The notes: generated from the sequence alone by a model not told the origin. A DNA stretch of 64,000 nucleotides from JAPLDA01 sp043783155 (GCA_043783155.1 JAYVZS010000054.1:62001-126000), one strand, 5' to 3'; shown: positions 24,072-33,852, counted from the stretch's first letter. A program made the numbers and translations.

Positions 24072-25884
24072 GTTGATTAATCTTTAACCCTTTTTCCCAA
24101 ATGTACGGAATTATTTTTTCAAACAATTGCCCTCCGCTTAACGGATTTTCTTCCCGCTGTTCAATTAATTTAGTGATGGCATTTTTTGTCTCTGAAGGAT
24201 TAATTGTAGATGAATTTCGGAAATCTGCAGTTTCCATTTCATCCATCAGCCATTCTTTGAACTCCTTTTTTTTTACCCATACGTCAATAGGAGAGTTGAA
24301 CCCGATTTTACTTTTACGTGTACGAACTTTTTCGGGGATAATTCCTTTCAGCGCCTCGCGGACGATTGCTTTCGTATATCCTCCTCTCACTTTTGACGTG
24401 TAAGGAATTGAAAATGCAAATTGTAAAATCCGGTAATCCAAAAAAGGCATTCGTATTTCCACTCCGTTTATCATCGAATACCTGTCGTAATTTCGCAAAA
24501 GAGTTGGAAGAATGTTGAGATAAGTCGATTCATATAAACGCGAATTCAGAAAATCAAAATCAGCATATTTTTTTTGCAAGGCAGGTTCTTTCGCGAGCTT
24601 TCTGATAAATGAATATTTGTTTACTAATGCAAACTTCAAATTATTGAAATAGTTATTTTGCGGTTGTACATAACAATTTGAAATAGTGCCTGCAATTTGA
24701 CTGAACTCGAAAACGTTTGGGAGCGAGTCGATAAGGGCTGTGGTTAAATCAAATGCATAACCGCCAAATAATTCATCGGCGCCATGTCCATCGATACTCA
24801 CTTTAACATTTTTATTTTTCATCTGACGATACAATTGAACAAACGGAATGGTAGGTGCAGAGTATAATTCCTCAAACATGTATGACTGATAAAACAATTC
24901 ATTCAGTTCCCGGATGGGATCGATCTCAACAAAGTCGGCTTTTATATCGATCAGGTCAGTGACTGATTTTGCATATTCGGTTTCATCCATGACGGTCCCC
25001 GGAAATGTAGCAACGAAGGCATGCTGCCAGTCAACATCTACTGAATTCGTTTTTGAAATGTGGTTCATCGCGCAAATCACCGCGCTTGAGTCAATACCAC
25101 CGCTCAATGCAGTCCCGACAGTAACATCAGATCTCATTCTTATTTTGCATGCGTCAAAAAAAAGTTCTCTGAACATTTCCACCTGGTCTCGGTAATTTTT
25201 GGGAACAGCGATTCTTTCCTCCAGAGGATTCCAGAATTTTTCGATGACCAGTTTTCCATCCTTATAAATGCCAAAGCTTCCTGCAGGAAAACGAGAAATA
25301 TTTTTTACCAGGCATCGGTCGGTTATTTCATAAGAAAAATTATTTCTCTTTGCCTCATCAAGTAAATCGAAATTGATATCTGTTCCGTTCAGGAAAGGAT
25401 AAAGCGCTTTCATTTCTGATGCAAATGCAAATCCGTTTCTTACATAAGAATAGAATAAAGGTTTCTTTCCGATGCGGTCGCGCGATAAGAAAAGTGTTTT
25501 CTCTTTTTTGTCCCAGATACCAAAAGCCCACATTCCGTTAACCTTTTTCAGAAACGCTTTTCCCCAATGAGCAAAGGAATACAGAAGTACTTCAGTATCC
25601 GATTTGCTTTTAAAAACATAGCCGAGCAATTCGAGTTCGGTTCTCAACTCTTTGTAATTGTAAATTTCGCCGTTGAATGAAATGACAAACCTGTCTAAAA
25701 TCTCCATCGGTTGTTTGCCGGTTTCAGACAAATCGATAATGGCCAAACGCCGGTGACCGAGAAAAATATTTTCTTCTTTCCAAATTCCCCATCCGTCAGG
25801 ACCACGATGCGACAGTCGATTCAGCGAGTGCATGAAGCTGCCTTCGTCCATTCCTTCTCCAACATATCCTGATATACCGCACAT
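24064..25884 (-). CDS. asnB: AsnB-type glutamine-dependent amidotransferase (copy 2)
   Basis: A 606-aa asparagine-synthase homologue. Cys2 is the glutaminase nucleophile (MCGISGY), RHRGPDG-type motif near 27-32, LSGGIDSSAV of the PP-loop near 261, and a C-terminal RTRKSKIGFNSP region that closes the active site. It overlaps the following GT2-like gene by 8 bp and so is translationally coupled to glycan synthesis. Its sequence differs widely from copy 1, which argues against a recent duplication and for a different acceptor. Confidence 0.88.
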   Translation of the reverse strand: MCGISGYVGEGMDEGSFMHSLNRLSHRGPDGWGIWKEENIFLGHRRLAIIDLSETGKQPMEILDRFVISFNGEIYNYKELRTELELLGYVFKSKSDTEVLLYSFAHWGKAFLKKVNGMWAFGIWDKKEKTLFLSRDRIGKKPLFYSYVRNGFAFASEMKALYPFLNGTDINFDLLDEAKRNNFSYEITDRCLVKNISRFPAGSFGIYKDGKLVIEKFWNPLEERIAVPKNYRDQVEMFRELFFDACKIRMRSDVTVGTALSGGIDSSAVICAMNHISKTNSVDVDWQHAFVATFPGTVMDETEYAKSVTDLIDIKADFVEIDPIRELNELFYQSYMFEELYSAPTIPFVQLYRQMKNKNVKVSIDGHGADELFGGYAFDLTTALIDSLPNVFEFSQIAGTISNCYVQPQNNYFNNLKFALVNKYSFIRKLAKEPALQKKYADFDFLNSRLYESTYLNILPTLLRNYDRYSMINGVEIRMPFLDYRILQFAFSIPYTSKVRGGYTKAIVREALKGIIPEKVRTRKSKIGFNSPIDVWVKKKEFKEWLMDEMETADFRNSSTINPSETKNAITKLIEQREENPLSGGQLFEKIIPYIWEKGLKINQHV

Positions 25885-26014
25885 AATTTAAAGCATCATG
25901 ATTAAATACCCTTGAATTTATTCTTTACCTGGTTCACTGCCTGTCATTTTTTTAACGGGATTAAATTAAAGGCAACTTATTATCGATAATTTGAAATCCT
26001 GAAAAAATAAAAAG

Positions 26015-26956
26015 TCAGGCAATGTCTTTGCCAAAACGATCCCGGTATTCTTTGTAAGTTGCCGCAATTCCTTCTCTTAAATTAATTTTTGGTTTCCATC
26101 CCAGCTGGTGAATGCGTGTTGAGTCCATCAGTTTTTTAGGCGTGCCATCAGGCCGGCTGGCGTTGAAAATAATTTTTCCGGAAAATCCAACCGCTTCTTT
26201 TACAATCTCAGCAAGCTCTCTGATGGTTACATCATCACCAAACCCGATGTTAAGAAAGGACGATTCATTGTAATTTAACATCAACAGATAACATGCTTCC
26301 GCGAGATCATCCACATGTAAAAATTCGCGAAATGGTTTTCCGCTGCCCCAGACTTCTACTTCCGTCACCATCTTTATTTTTGCTTCATGAAATTTTCTGA
26401 TCAATGCAGGAAGCACATGAGAGTTTTCAAGATCGTAATTGTCATTCGGCCCGTATAGGTTGGTTGGCATCGCAGAAATGAAATTGCATCCGTATTGGCT
26501 TCGGTATGATTCGCATAATTTTATGCCGGCGATTTTTGCGATGGCATACGGCTCATTCGTACTTTCAAGATATCCTGAAAGAAGGTATTCTTCTTTCAAT
26601 GGCTGTGGTGCAAGTTTTGGATAGATGCAGGAAGAACCGAGAAACAAAAGTTTTTTCACTTTGCTTTCGTATGCCGAATGAATCACATTTAACTCGATGT
26701 AAAGGTTGTCGCGCAGAAACTCAGCCCTGTAAATATTGTTTGCATTGATGCCTCCAACTTTTGCAGCAGCGATAAAAACATACTCCGGTTTTTCTGCTTT
26801 GAAAAAATCAGAAACGGCTTGCTGGTTTCTTAAGTCAAGTTCTGCCGATGTACGCATTACAAGGTTCTCAAAACCCTGTCGTTTCAATTGTCGAACAATG
26901 GCAGAGCCAACCATTCCGCGATGACCGGCAATATATATTTTGGAATCTTTGTGCAT
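26015..26956 (-). CDS. fcl: GDP-L-fucose synthase
   Basis: Bifunctional 3,5-epimerase/4-reductase that converts GDP-4-keto-6-deoxy-D-mannose to GDP-L-fucose with NADPH. GHRGMVG is at 11-17, the SSC triad element at 108-110 and the catalytic Y137-x3-K141 are intact, and the length of 313 aa is standard. It follows gmd in the same direction after 47 bp, giving the complete two-step route from GDP-mannose. GDP-L-fucose or its 6-deoxy intermediates are therefore available to the glycosyltransferases of this locus. Confidence 0.95.
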   Translation of the reverse strand: MHKDSKIYIAGHRGMVGSAIVRQLKRQGFENLVMRTSAELDLRNQQAVSDFFKAEKPEYVFIAAAKVGGINANNIYRAEFLRDNLYIELNVIHSAYESKVKKLLFLGSSCIYPKLAPQPLKEEYLLSGYLESTNEPYAIAKIAGIKLCESYRSQYGCNFISAMPTNLYGPNDNYDLENSHVLPALIRKFHEAKIKMVTEVEVWGSGKPFREFLHVDDLAEACYLLMLNYNESSFLNIGFGDDVTIRELAEIVKEAVGFSGKIIFNASRPDGTPKKLMDSTRIHQLGWKPKINLREGIAATYKEYRDRFGKDIA

Positions 26957-27003
26957 GAGATGGAAACTAAATGCTGGAAATTGTAAGATGGAAATTGGGA
27001 AAT

Positions 27004-28116
27004 TTATTCGTGGTAATTAAAAACTTTATGTCCTCCCTCTTTCAAATACTTATCACGTTTAAATAAATCAATATCTGCTTCCATCATCTCTTTCACAAGC
27101 GCTTTTACGTCATACTTGGGTATCCATCCTAATTTTGTATTTGCTTTTGTCGCATCGCCAAGTAATAATTCTACTTCTGTCGGACGGAAATACCGGGTAT
27201 CCACACTCATCACATTTTTTCCGACCGGCAACTGGTAGTTCGGATTGCTGCATGACTTTACAAATGCTTTTTCTTCCACGCCTTTTCCTTTGAACTCTAC
27301 TTCAACTCCCGCTTCAGCAAAAGCCATTTTCAAAAAGTCGCGAACAGGAGTAGTCTTGCCGGTAGCGATCACGAAATCTTCCGGCTTGTCGTGCTGCAAC
27401 ATCAGCCACATCGCTTCGATGTAATCTTTTGCATGTCCCCAGTCGCGCTTGGCATCCAGGTTTCCAAGATATACCTGGTCCTGCAATCCCAGTACAATGC
27501 GTGCGACACCACGGGTAATTTTTCTGGAGACAAATGTTTCTCCGCGCAATGGAGATTCGTGGTTGAAAAGAATTCCGTTTACAGCAAACATGTTGTATGC
27601 TTCGCGGTAATTCACCGTTATCCAGTAGCCATACATTTTTGCAACTGCATAAGGAGATCGTGGATAGAAAGGAGTTTTTTCTGATTGAGGAATTTCCTGA
27701 ACGAGACCATACAGTTCAGATGTGGAGGCCTGGTAAATTCTTGTCTTTTTTATCATGCCGAGTAAACGTACCGCTTCAAGCACTCGCAAGATACCGAGGC
27801 CGTCGGTATTGGCAGTGTACTCAGGAGTTTCAAAACTTACTTTTACGTGACTCATTGCGCCGAGGTTGTAAATTTCATCGGGTTGAACTTCCTGTATAAT
27901 GCGGATGATATTGGTGGAATCGGTGAGATCACCATAATGCATTTTAAATTTCACATTGGTCTCGTGCGGATCTTTATAAAGATGATCCACACGCTCGGTA
28001 TTGAAGAGCGAACTTCTTCTTTTGATGCCGTGAACTTCATAACCCTTCTTAAGGAGGAACTCCGCGAGGTAAGCTCCGTCTTGTCCTGTGATACCCGTAA
28101 TTAAAGCAACTTTCAT
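27004..28116 (-). CDS. gmd: GDP-mannose 4,6-dehydratase
   Basis: Converts GDP-D-mannose to GDP-4-keto-6-deoxy-D-mannose. TGITGQDG is at 7-14, the catalytic T132 and E134 lie in STSE, and Y156-x3-K160 in SPYAVAK; the GMD signature NHESPLRGETFVSRK is present. It is 370 aa, the usual length. It is the first gene of the minus-strand polysaccharide locus, divergent from rdgB, with a TAnnTTTG box 43 bp upstream of its start. The shorter SDR at 6832 is a distant relative that lacks the catalytic Lys. Confidence 0.96.
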   Translation of the reverse strand: MKVALITGITGQDGAYLAEFLLKKGYEVHGIKRRSSLFNTERVDHLYKDPHETNVKFKMHYGDLTDSTNIIRIIQEVQPDEIYNLGAMSHVKVSFETPEYTANTDGLGILRVLEAVRLLGMIKKTRIYQASTSELYGLVQEIPQSEKTPFYPRSPYAVAKMYGYWITVNYREAYNMFAVNGILFNHESPLRGETFVSRKITRGVARIVLGLQDQVYLGNLDAKRDWGHAKDYIEAMWLMLQHDKPEDFVIATGKTTPVRDFLKMAFAEAGVEVEFKGKGVEEKAFVKSCSNPNYQLPVGKNVMSVDTRYFRPTEVELLLGDATKANTKLGWIPKYDVKALVKEMMEADIDLFKRDKYLKEGGHKVFNYHE

Positions 28117-28158
28117 AGCTATAGAACGATGATTTTATTGGTTGAACGATTTAAAATC

Positions 28159-28166
28159 CAAAAGTA
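28159..28166 (-). promoter_or_regulatory. candidate -7 box of the gmd operon
   Basis: TACTTTTG on the minus strand (plus-strand CAAAAGTA) matches TAnnTTTG, 43 bp before the gmd ATG. A TTG lies only 14 bases further upstream, which is closer than the usual 19-20, so the -33 element is doubtful. Confidence 0.38.
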
Positions 28167-28331
28167 CAAAATAAATTCAGCAAGAGTTTTTTAATAGTGG
28201 ATTCGAAGGAAAGTACAATTTATTAGCTATTCGTAATTTAGGTTGCCTGTCTCGATTCTTTCTGGAATGTTCGGTGACTTTGCCTGCACGCTTTATTTTC
28301 TCCCAACTCCGAACTAATTACTCCCGCTTGA

Positions 28332-28339
28332 TATATTTG
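28332..28339 (+). promoter_or_regulatory. candidate -7 box of rdgB
   Basis: TATATTTG matches the Bacteroidota -7 box and ends 23 bp before the rdgB ATG. No TTTG sits at the expected -33 distance. It shares the 246-bp divergent spacer with the gmd box. Confidence 0.38.
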
Positions 28340-28362
28340 CATTTTATTAACTGAATACAACC

Positions 28363-28977
28363 ATGGCAGGCGACAAATTAAAACTGGTTTTTGCGACCAA
28401 TAATCAACATAAACTGAAGGAAATTAAAGCGATGCTGAAGGATTCGATTACGATTCTAAGTCTCCGGGACATTGGTTGTGATGATGAACTTCCGGAAACA
28501 TCTGCAACTCTCACGGGTAATGCATTGCAAAAGGCAAACTATGTTTTTGAAAAATATGGAATGGCTTGCTTTGCTGATGATACGGGTTTGGAAATTGACG
28601 CACTTGGAGGAAGGCCGGGAGTTTATTCCGCCCGCTTTGCCGGACTCAATGCGAGTTACCAGGAGAACGTAGAGAAAGTACTTACTGAAATGAAAGGTGT
28701 TGAAAACCGGAATGCGAGATTCAAAACCGTTATCGCACTCATCACTGAAAATGAACAGAAATGTTTTGATGGAGTTATTGAAGGAGAAATCACCATGGAA
28801 ACGAAAGGCAAGGGAGGTTTCGGATACGATCCCGTTTTTCTTCCCATAGGAACCGGTAAAACATTTGCGGAGATGACTGAAGATGAAAAAAATAAAATAA
28901 GCCATCGCGGAAGGGCGTTAATCGGATTGATTGATTACCTCGGCAAAGCGGATGTAATTCGTGATCATTCAAACTGA
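28363..28977 (+). CDS. rdgB: XTP/dITP pyrophosphatase (RdgB/HAM1)
   Basis: House-cleaning enzyme that hydrolyses ITP, dITP and XTP to monophosphates. FATNNQHKLKEI is at 10-21, FADDTGLEIDALGGRPG from 70 carries the metal-binding and catalytic Asp pair D72/D73, and GGFGYDPVF and SHRGRAL complete the family pattern. The length of 204 aa is typical. The start follows a plausible -7 box. It is divergent from the polysaccharide locus and is an ordinary housekeeping gene. Confidence 0.95.
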   Translation: MAGDKLKLVFATNNQHKLKEIKAMLKDSITILSLRDIGCDDELPETSATLTGNALQKANYVFEKYGMACFADDTGLEIDALGGRPGVYSARFAGLNASYQENVEKVLTEMKGVENRNARFKTVIALITENEQKCFDGVIEGEITMETKGKGGFGYDPVFLPIGTGKTFAEMTEDEKNKISHRGRALIGLIDYLGKADVIRDHSN

Positions 28978-29058
28978 TTCTGTTTTGCTTCCATCGTGAA
29001 CGTAGTATCCTGAATAAAATAATTCCGACATTTACCTCATTCTGAAATCTGTTTCTGT

Positions 29059-29592
29059 ATGGACATCTCCAAAAACTTAGCTGGTACGTTACTTTACTTT
29101 GTACCGGCACTGCTGGTGTTCTTTGCCATGTTTATGCTGGTGAAAAAATTTCTTGATAGAGGTTATAAACGCCAGATCATAGAAGTAAAACGTTCCATGC
29201 AAAAAGAATCGCTCCCGTTAAAGTTACAGGCATTCGAGCGGCTGGTTTTATTTCTCGAACGCATTTCTCCGAATAGTTTGCTTGTCAGAACGCATCGCGC
29301 CGGTGTTTCCGCGACGCAGCTTCACAGCGATTTGCTTGCAACCATCCGCGCCGAATTTGAACACAATCTTTCACAACAGATTTACATTTCCGGTTCCGCA
29401 TGGGAAGTGGTGAAAAATTCAAAAGAAGATACTTTGAGGATGATCAACAATGCCTATAGTCAGGTAGGTCAACATGCAAACGGCATTCAGCTCAGTTCAG
29501 AAATATTTGAACAGATGATGAAAGAAGAAGGTATTCCGACTCAGAAAGCAATTGACTTTTTAAAATCTGAAGCGAAGCAATTACTCGGATGA
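29059..29592 (+). CDS. membrane-anchored protein of unknown function
   Basis: A 177-aa protein with one N-terminal transmembrane helix (about 9-28, LLYFVPALLVFFAMFMLVKK) and a helical cytoplasmic domain (about 35-177) with conserved-looking stretches LPLKLQAFERLVLFLERI and GSAWEVVKNSK. No catalytic motif is visible. It is 61 bp upstream of the methylmalonyl-CoA mutase gene on the same strand and probably co-transcribed. I do not recognise a named family with certainty, although the overall form is common in Bacteroidota. Confidence 0.6.
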   Translation: MDISKNLAGTLLYFVPALLVFFAMFMLVKKFLDRGYKRQIIEVKRSMQKESLPLKLQAFERLVLFLERISPNSLLVRTHRAGVSATQLHSDLLATIRAEFEHNLSQQIYISGSAWEVVKNSKEDTLRMINNAYSQVGQHANGIQLSSEIFEQMMKEEGIPTQKAIDFLKSEAKQLLG

Positions 29593-29653
29593 TTTGATGA
29601 TTAACTGATTATAAAAGTATACCAGGATTTCTAACACAGTAAATATTTTAAAA

Positions 29654-31207
29654 ATGTCGGACGAGAAAAGGATTTTTACGGAAAGCGGAATAGAAATTAA
29701 ATCGGTTTATTTTTCTCATGAGTCGCTGAAAGAAATTCCGGGTGAGTTTCCATTCACGCGCGGTATTCAGCCCGACATGTATCGAAGTAAGCAATGGACC
29801 ATGCGCCAGTATGCAGGTTTTTCGACGGCTGAAGAATCAAACAAACGCTATCATTATTTATTGGAACAAGGACAAACCGGTTTGTCGGTAGCATTTGATC
29901 TTCCTACACAAATCGGTTACGATTCTGATCATGCACTTTCTGAAGGAGAAGTGGGGAAAGCCGGAGTTGCTATTGATTCATTGAACGATGTAGAAGTTTT
30001 GTTTGACGGAATTCAATTAGAGAATATTACTACATCGATGACGATCAATTCCACCGCTTCTGTTTTACTTGCATTTTATATTGCGCTCGCGAAGAAACAA
30101 GGCGCTGATCTGAAAAAAATTTCAGGAACCATTCAAAATGATTTGTTGAAAGAATACGCAGCACGCGGAACATATATTTATCCGCCTAAACCTTCTATGC
30201 GGATCATCACCGATATTTTTGAATTCTGCACGAAGGAAGTTCCGAAGTGGAACACGATTTCAATTTCAGGGTATCATATTCGTGAAGCCGGCTCAACAGC
30301 CGTCCAGGAACTGGCTTTCACTTTATCCAATGGCAAAGCGTATGTGAAAGCAGCGATTGAAAAAGGTCTCGACATCAATGTATTTGGAAAACGACTTTCG
30401 TTTTTCTTTAACGCGCACAACAATTTATTCCAGGAAGCAGCCAAGTTTCGCGCAGCGCGGAGGATGTGGGCGAATATCATGAAGGAGCTCGGTGCTACCG
30501 ATCAACGCGCGATGATGCTGAGGTTTCATACGCAAACCGGTGGATCAACACTCACTGCGCAGCAGCCAATGAATAATGTAACGCGTGTAACCTTGCAGGC
30601 GTTGTCAGCTGTGCTTGGCGGAACACAATCGCTTCACACGAACGGGTACGACGAAGCCATGAGTTTGCCGACGGAAGAAGCGGCTCGCATCGCGCTTCGT
30701 ACGCAGCAGATCATCGCTCATGAAAGTGGAGTAGTGGATACCGTTGATCCGCTTGCAGGATCTTATTTTGTTGAAACACTTACCGATGAACTGGAAGCGA
30801 AGGCGTGGGAATACATTCAGCGAATTGATGCCATGGGCGGAGCGGTGAACGCGATTGAATCAGGTTATATGCAAAATGAAATTGCGCGGGCTTCGTATGA
30901 TTATCAGCAATCCATTGAAAAGAATGAAAGGATCATCGTCGGCGTGAATAAATTTACGATGGAAGAAAGACCGTTCGATAAATATTTTGTAATTGATGAT
31001 TCAATCCGTTTGTTGCAGATTGATAAACTGAAAAAACTCAAAGCGGAACGCGATCAATCAAGAGTTACTTCTTCACTATTAAAAATTGAAACCGCAGCAA
31101 AAGAAAATACGAACCTGATGCCTTGTATCATTGAAGCCGTAGAAAATTATGCAACCCTGGGAGAAATTTCTGACGTGATGAGGAAGGTCTTCGGGGAATA
31201 CAGGTAA
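29654..31207 (+). CDS. methylmalonyl-CoA mutase catalytic subunit without B12 domain
   Basis: Catalytic TIM-barrel part of an acyl-CoA mutase that would interconvert (R)-methylmalonyl-CoA and succinyl-CoA. At 517 aa it ends before the C-terminal cobalamin-binding domain of the usual protein of about 720 aa. The residues that bind the substrate carboxylate in the Propionibacterium enzyme (Tyr89, Arg207) correspond to Y53 in TMRQYAG and R171 in AARGTYIYPP, and the active-site His244 to H208 in SGYH; the 37-residue spacing between the last two is kept. Isobutyryl-CoA mutase has Phe and Gln instead. It therefore looks like a split, archaeal-type mutase that needs a separate B12-binding subunit, which is not in the window. 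Confidence 0.88.
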   Translation: MSDEKRIFTESGIEIKSVYFSHESLKEIPGEFPFTRGIQPDMYRSKQWTMRQYAGFSTAEESNKRYHYLLEQGQTGLSVAFDLPTQIGYDSDHALSEGEVGKAGVAIDSLNDVEVLFDGIQLENITTSMTINSTASVLLAFYIALAKKQGADLKKISGTIQNDLLKEYAARGTYIYPPKPSMRIITDIFEFCTKEVPKWNTISISGYHIREAGSTAVQELAFTLSNGKAYVKAAIEKGLDINVFGKRLSFFFNAHNNLFQEAAKFRAARRMWANIMKELGATDQRAMMLRFHTQTGGSTLTAQQPMNNVTRVTLQALSAVLGGTQSLHTNGYDEAMSLPTEEAARIALRTQQIIAHESGVVDTVDPLAGSYFVETLTDELEAKAWEYIQRIDAMGGAVNAIESGYMQNEIARASYDYQQSIEKNERIIVGVNKFTMEERPFDKYFVIDDSIRLLQIDKLKKLKAERDQSRVTSSLLKIETAAKENTNLMPCIIEAVENYATLGEISDVMRKVFGEYR

Positions 31208-31226
31208 TTGGAGAGTGCGATGCAAA

Positions 31227-31556
31227 TTACTTCTTTGCTGTGTTCTCCTGAACAATTACATACACATCTTCATTGTCGCGTTTCATCCTGTATTTTTCTC
31301 GCGCGTACCTCTCCATGTTTTTCTGATTCGTGAGAAGATCTGTTACTTCCGCTTTGTTCTTCACGATTTCTTCTATGTAGTAATCACGCTCCTTCTGAAG
31401 AGAATGAAGTTTACTTCTGTAAGCATGCTGAGTGATGAAATCGTTCCGGTCAAAAAATGAAAGCCATATCAAAAAAGAAAATGCTGTGATGAAGTATTTA
31501 TTCTTCAGCAGATTTCGATACGGCTCTGGAATGCTTTTCAGGAAATTATTTTTCAT
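31227..31556 (-). CDS. DivIC/FtsB-like septum formation initiator
   Basis: A 109-aa bitopic cell-division protein. A short cytoplasmic tail is followed by one transmembrane helix (about 21-37, YFITAFSFLIWLSFF) and a coiled coil (about 48-78) ending in the family motif ERYAREKYRMKRDNEDVYVI. FtsB/DivIC bridges FtsL and FtsQ at the septum. It is convergent with the mutase gene, with only 19 bp between them. A TACATTTG box (31562-31569) lies almost at the start codon, which would imply a very short leader. Confidence 0.88.
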   Translation of the reverse strand: MKNNFLKSIPEPYRNLLKNKYFITAFSFLIWLSFFDRNDFITQHAYRSKLHSLQKERDYYIEEIVKNKAEVTDLLTNQKNMERYAREKYRMKRDNEDVYVIVQENTAKK

Positions 31557-31662
31557 TTGCTCAAATGTACCACTGTTTACGTGAGTAACGGAAAATGAAC
31601 CGGACTAATTTTGTAACAGACGGTTGTTCATAATAACCAAATGCTTTCAGAATGCTGCTGCG

Positions 31663-33060
31663 CTACACTTTCACTTTCTTCCAGTTGCCTTTTCGGAAAT
31701 AGTACCAGGCAACCAAAGCGATCAGGGTTTCCGCGGCGGGTATGGAAATAAAAGCTCCTGTAGATTTCATATCGAGACCTTTTGCCAGTAAATACGCGAG
31801 CGGAACCTGGAACATCCAGAAACAAACAAAGTTGATGATGGTCGGAGTTCTTGTATCTCCTGCGCCATTCAGCGACTGCGTCATCACCATCGCAATGCCG
31901 TAGAAAATATATCCGACTCCGATAATTCGCAAGGCCCTGGCGCCATAGCTGACAACCGCTTCATCATTTGTAAAAATCCGGATGATCGGGTCCGCGAAAA
32001 AAACGAACAGCACGGTGACGAATCCCATAAAGATGGCATTGTATTTTGCCGTGAGGAAAACACTTTTCTCAGCCCGCTCTATTTCCTTTGCTCCGAGATT
32101 TTGTCCCACCAATGTTGCTGCTGCATTGCTCAATCCCCACGCGGGCAGAATAAAGAATATGACATTGCGAATCGCTATCTGATAACCTGCTGACGCAGTT
32201 GTTCCGCCTGTTTCGGCTACTAAACGCGCCAGTATGATCCAACTTCCGCTGGCAATGATAAACTGCAAAGCGGCTGGCCATGCAATTTTAATGAGAGATT
32301 GAATGACTTCCGCATCGAACCTGAAATGCTGGGAATGAAATTTTAAAATACCACTTCCCTTAAAAAGATGATAGCATTGGTAAAACACTCCCGTGCTTCT
32401 TCCGATGACAGTTGCGATTGCGGCACCTTTTAATCCGAAGAAGTGAATGAAAATCGGGCAGAGGATAATGTTGATGATGCTGGCAATCCATAAACTTTTC
32501 ATTGCCATCGCTGCGTCACCGGCTCCGCGAAATATTCCGTTGATGAGAAATAATAAAAAAATTCCGGCGCTTCCACCCATCATAATGCGTGTGAAAATGG
32601 TTCCTTCAGAAACTACATCTTTGCTCGCGCCCATCAACGATAATATATCTCCTGCGAACACCATTCCGGCAATGCTTAAAACAAGTGTTGCCAATATAGC
32701 TATCATCAGTGATTGCGCTCCCGCATGCGCTGCCGCTTCCGGATTTTTTTCGCCCGTTCTTCTTGCCACCACAGCTGTAGCTGCTGTGCTTAAACCAATC
32801 GCGATCGAATAAATAATGGTCAATACCGATTCTGTTAAGCCAACAGTTGCAATCGCATTCTTTCCCAGTTTGCTTACAAAAAACATATCGACCACTGCGA
32901 ATACACTTTCTAAACTTAGCTCGAGGATCATCGGGATCGCCAGCAGGATCACTGCTCTCCGGATGCTTCCCTGTGTATAATCCATCTGCTCGCCATTGAG
33001 TGATTGCCTGATGACGGAAAATACATTACCGATGGTACTTGCTTTATTTCGAGTTGACAT
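31663..33060 (-). CDS. MATE-family multidrug efflux transporter
   Basis: A 465-aa inner-membrane protein with about 12 hydrophobic helices in two homologous halves. The N-terminal half begins MDYTQGSIRRAVILLAIPMI and includes FFVSKLGKNAIATVGL, the typical MATE loop. Such proteins export cationic drugs or metabolites in exchange for Na+ or H+. The true start could be the internal Met at residue 26 (TQGSIRR follows), since the first 25 residues are hydrophilic. It stands alone on the minus strand. Confidence 0.88.
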   Translation of the reverse strand: MSTRNKASTIGNVFSVIRQSLNGEQMDYTQGSIRRAVILLAIPMILELSLESVFAVVDMFFVSKLGKNAIATVGLTESVLTIIYSIAIGLSTAATAVVARRTGEKNPEAAAHAGAQSLMIAILATLVLSIAGMVFAGDILSLMGASKDVVSEGTIFTRIMMGGSAGIFLLFLINGIFRGAGDAAMAMKSLWIASIINIILCPIFIHFFGLKGAAIATVIGRSTGVFYQCYHLFKGSGILKFHSQHFRFDAEVIQSLIKIAWPAALQFIIASGSWIILARLVAETGGTTASAGYQIAIRNVIFFILPAWGLSNAAATLVGQNLGAKEIERAEKSVFLTAKYNAIFMGFVTVLFVFFADPIIRIFTNDEAVVSYGARALRIIGVGYIFYGIAMVMTQSLNGAGDTRTPTIINFVCFWMFQVPLAYLLAKGLDMKSTGAFISIPAAETLIALVAWYYFRKGNWKKVKV

Positions 33061-33261
33061 ATTTAATCAGGAAAACGTTTTGGAAAATGATCTTGAAAAA
33101 ATAATTAGAGTAAAATAATTTCACCTGTTCATTCAAAATAAATATTCAACAAGAAGTTCATCTTACCGATATTGAATAAAGTGTCGAAGTAAAGCAGGAT
33201 AATTTTTCCATTTCTCTCATTGGCGCGGCAGATAAAAGATTAATTAAATGATGAATCTATT

Positions 33262-33804
33262 TTAATCTTCTTTTATCAGGTAGAGTTTATTGTCCTCAAC
33301 GAGGTAAAGCATCGGCGCAATTTTGATGTTCGGATAACGAAGTCGCAGTCGTTTTGTTTCGCTCAGAATGAAATCTGTTTCACTTCCTATTTCATACATC
33401 GGAGCGAAGTGAAGAAAATGATCTTCCGCCTGGTCTCTGTCCCAGCCCGCAACGTCAACCAGTCCTTTGATGAACTGATCTTTTCTCGAAATCAGGTTGA
33501 CCATGCCGCAGTGGTTGTGTCCGATCAGTGCGATGTGTCTGACTCCGCCAACAGAAACAGCAAACGAAACTTTAAATTCACTGTACCTTAAATTGGCACC
33601 ACCTGTCCGGATGATGAAAGAAAAATTATCAGGCATGTGCAAATGCTTCCGGTTGTCCATGCACATTCCGACAAGCAATTTTGCATTTTGATACTCGTCA
33701 AACGGTTTGTTTAAATTATGGTATTCCAGAAGCAATCCAATAGGAGTGTCGCGGTATTCCGGAAGAATGTCGTCTTTGGATTGAATAGAAAGAAGTTGGC
33801 TCAT
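33262..33804 (-). CDS. beta-class carbonic anhydrase-like protein
   Basis: Zinc enzyme of the beta-carbonic anhydrase fold, probably hydrating CO2 in the cytoplasm. The zinc ligands and catalytic dyad are intact: C48-x-D50-x-R52 and H96-x2-C99 in GHNHCGM. At 180 aa it is shorter than most beta-carbonic anhydrases (about 200-230) and so close to the minimal form. It has no signal peptide. It is monocistronic, with a promoter-like sequence about 50 bp upstream. Confidence 0.82.
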   Translation of the reverse strand: MSQLLSIQSKDDILPEYRDTPIGLLLEYHNLNKPFDEYQNAKLLVGMCMDNRKHLHMPDNFSFIIRTGGANLRYSEFKVSFAVSVGGVRHIALIGHNHCGMVNLISRKDQFIKGLVDVAGWDRDQAEDHFLHFAPMYEIGSETDFILSETKRLRLRYPNIKIAPMLYLVEDNKLYLIKED

Positions 33805-33852
33805 CAGTTAGTTTTCTCTTGGAAATTCAGTTAAAATAAAATCGAACAGTAA

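Noticed and set aside
28456..28905. Open minus-strand frame of 149 codons opposite rdgB
   Set aside because: Shadow of rdgB, which has all catalytic motifs and a promoter-like box; the antisense translation has no motif.
29654..31207. Isobutyryl-CoA mutase instead of methylmalonyl-CoA mutase
   Set aside because: The carboxylate-binding Tyr (Y53) and Arg (R171) are present, while isobutyryl-CoA mutases have Phe and Gln at these places.
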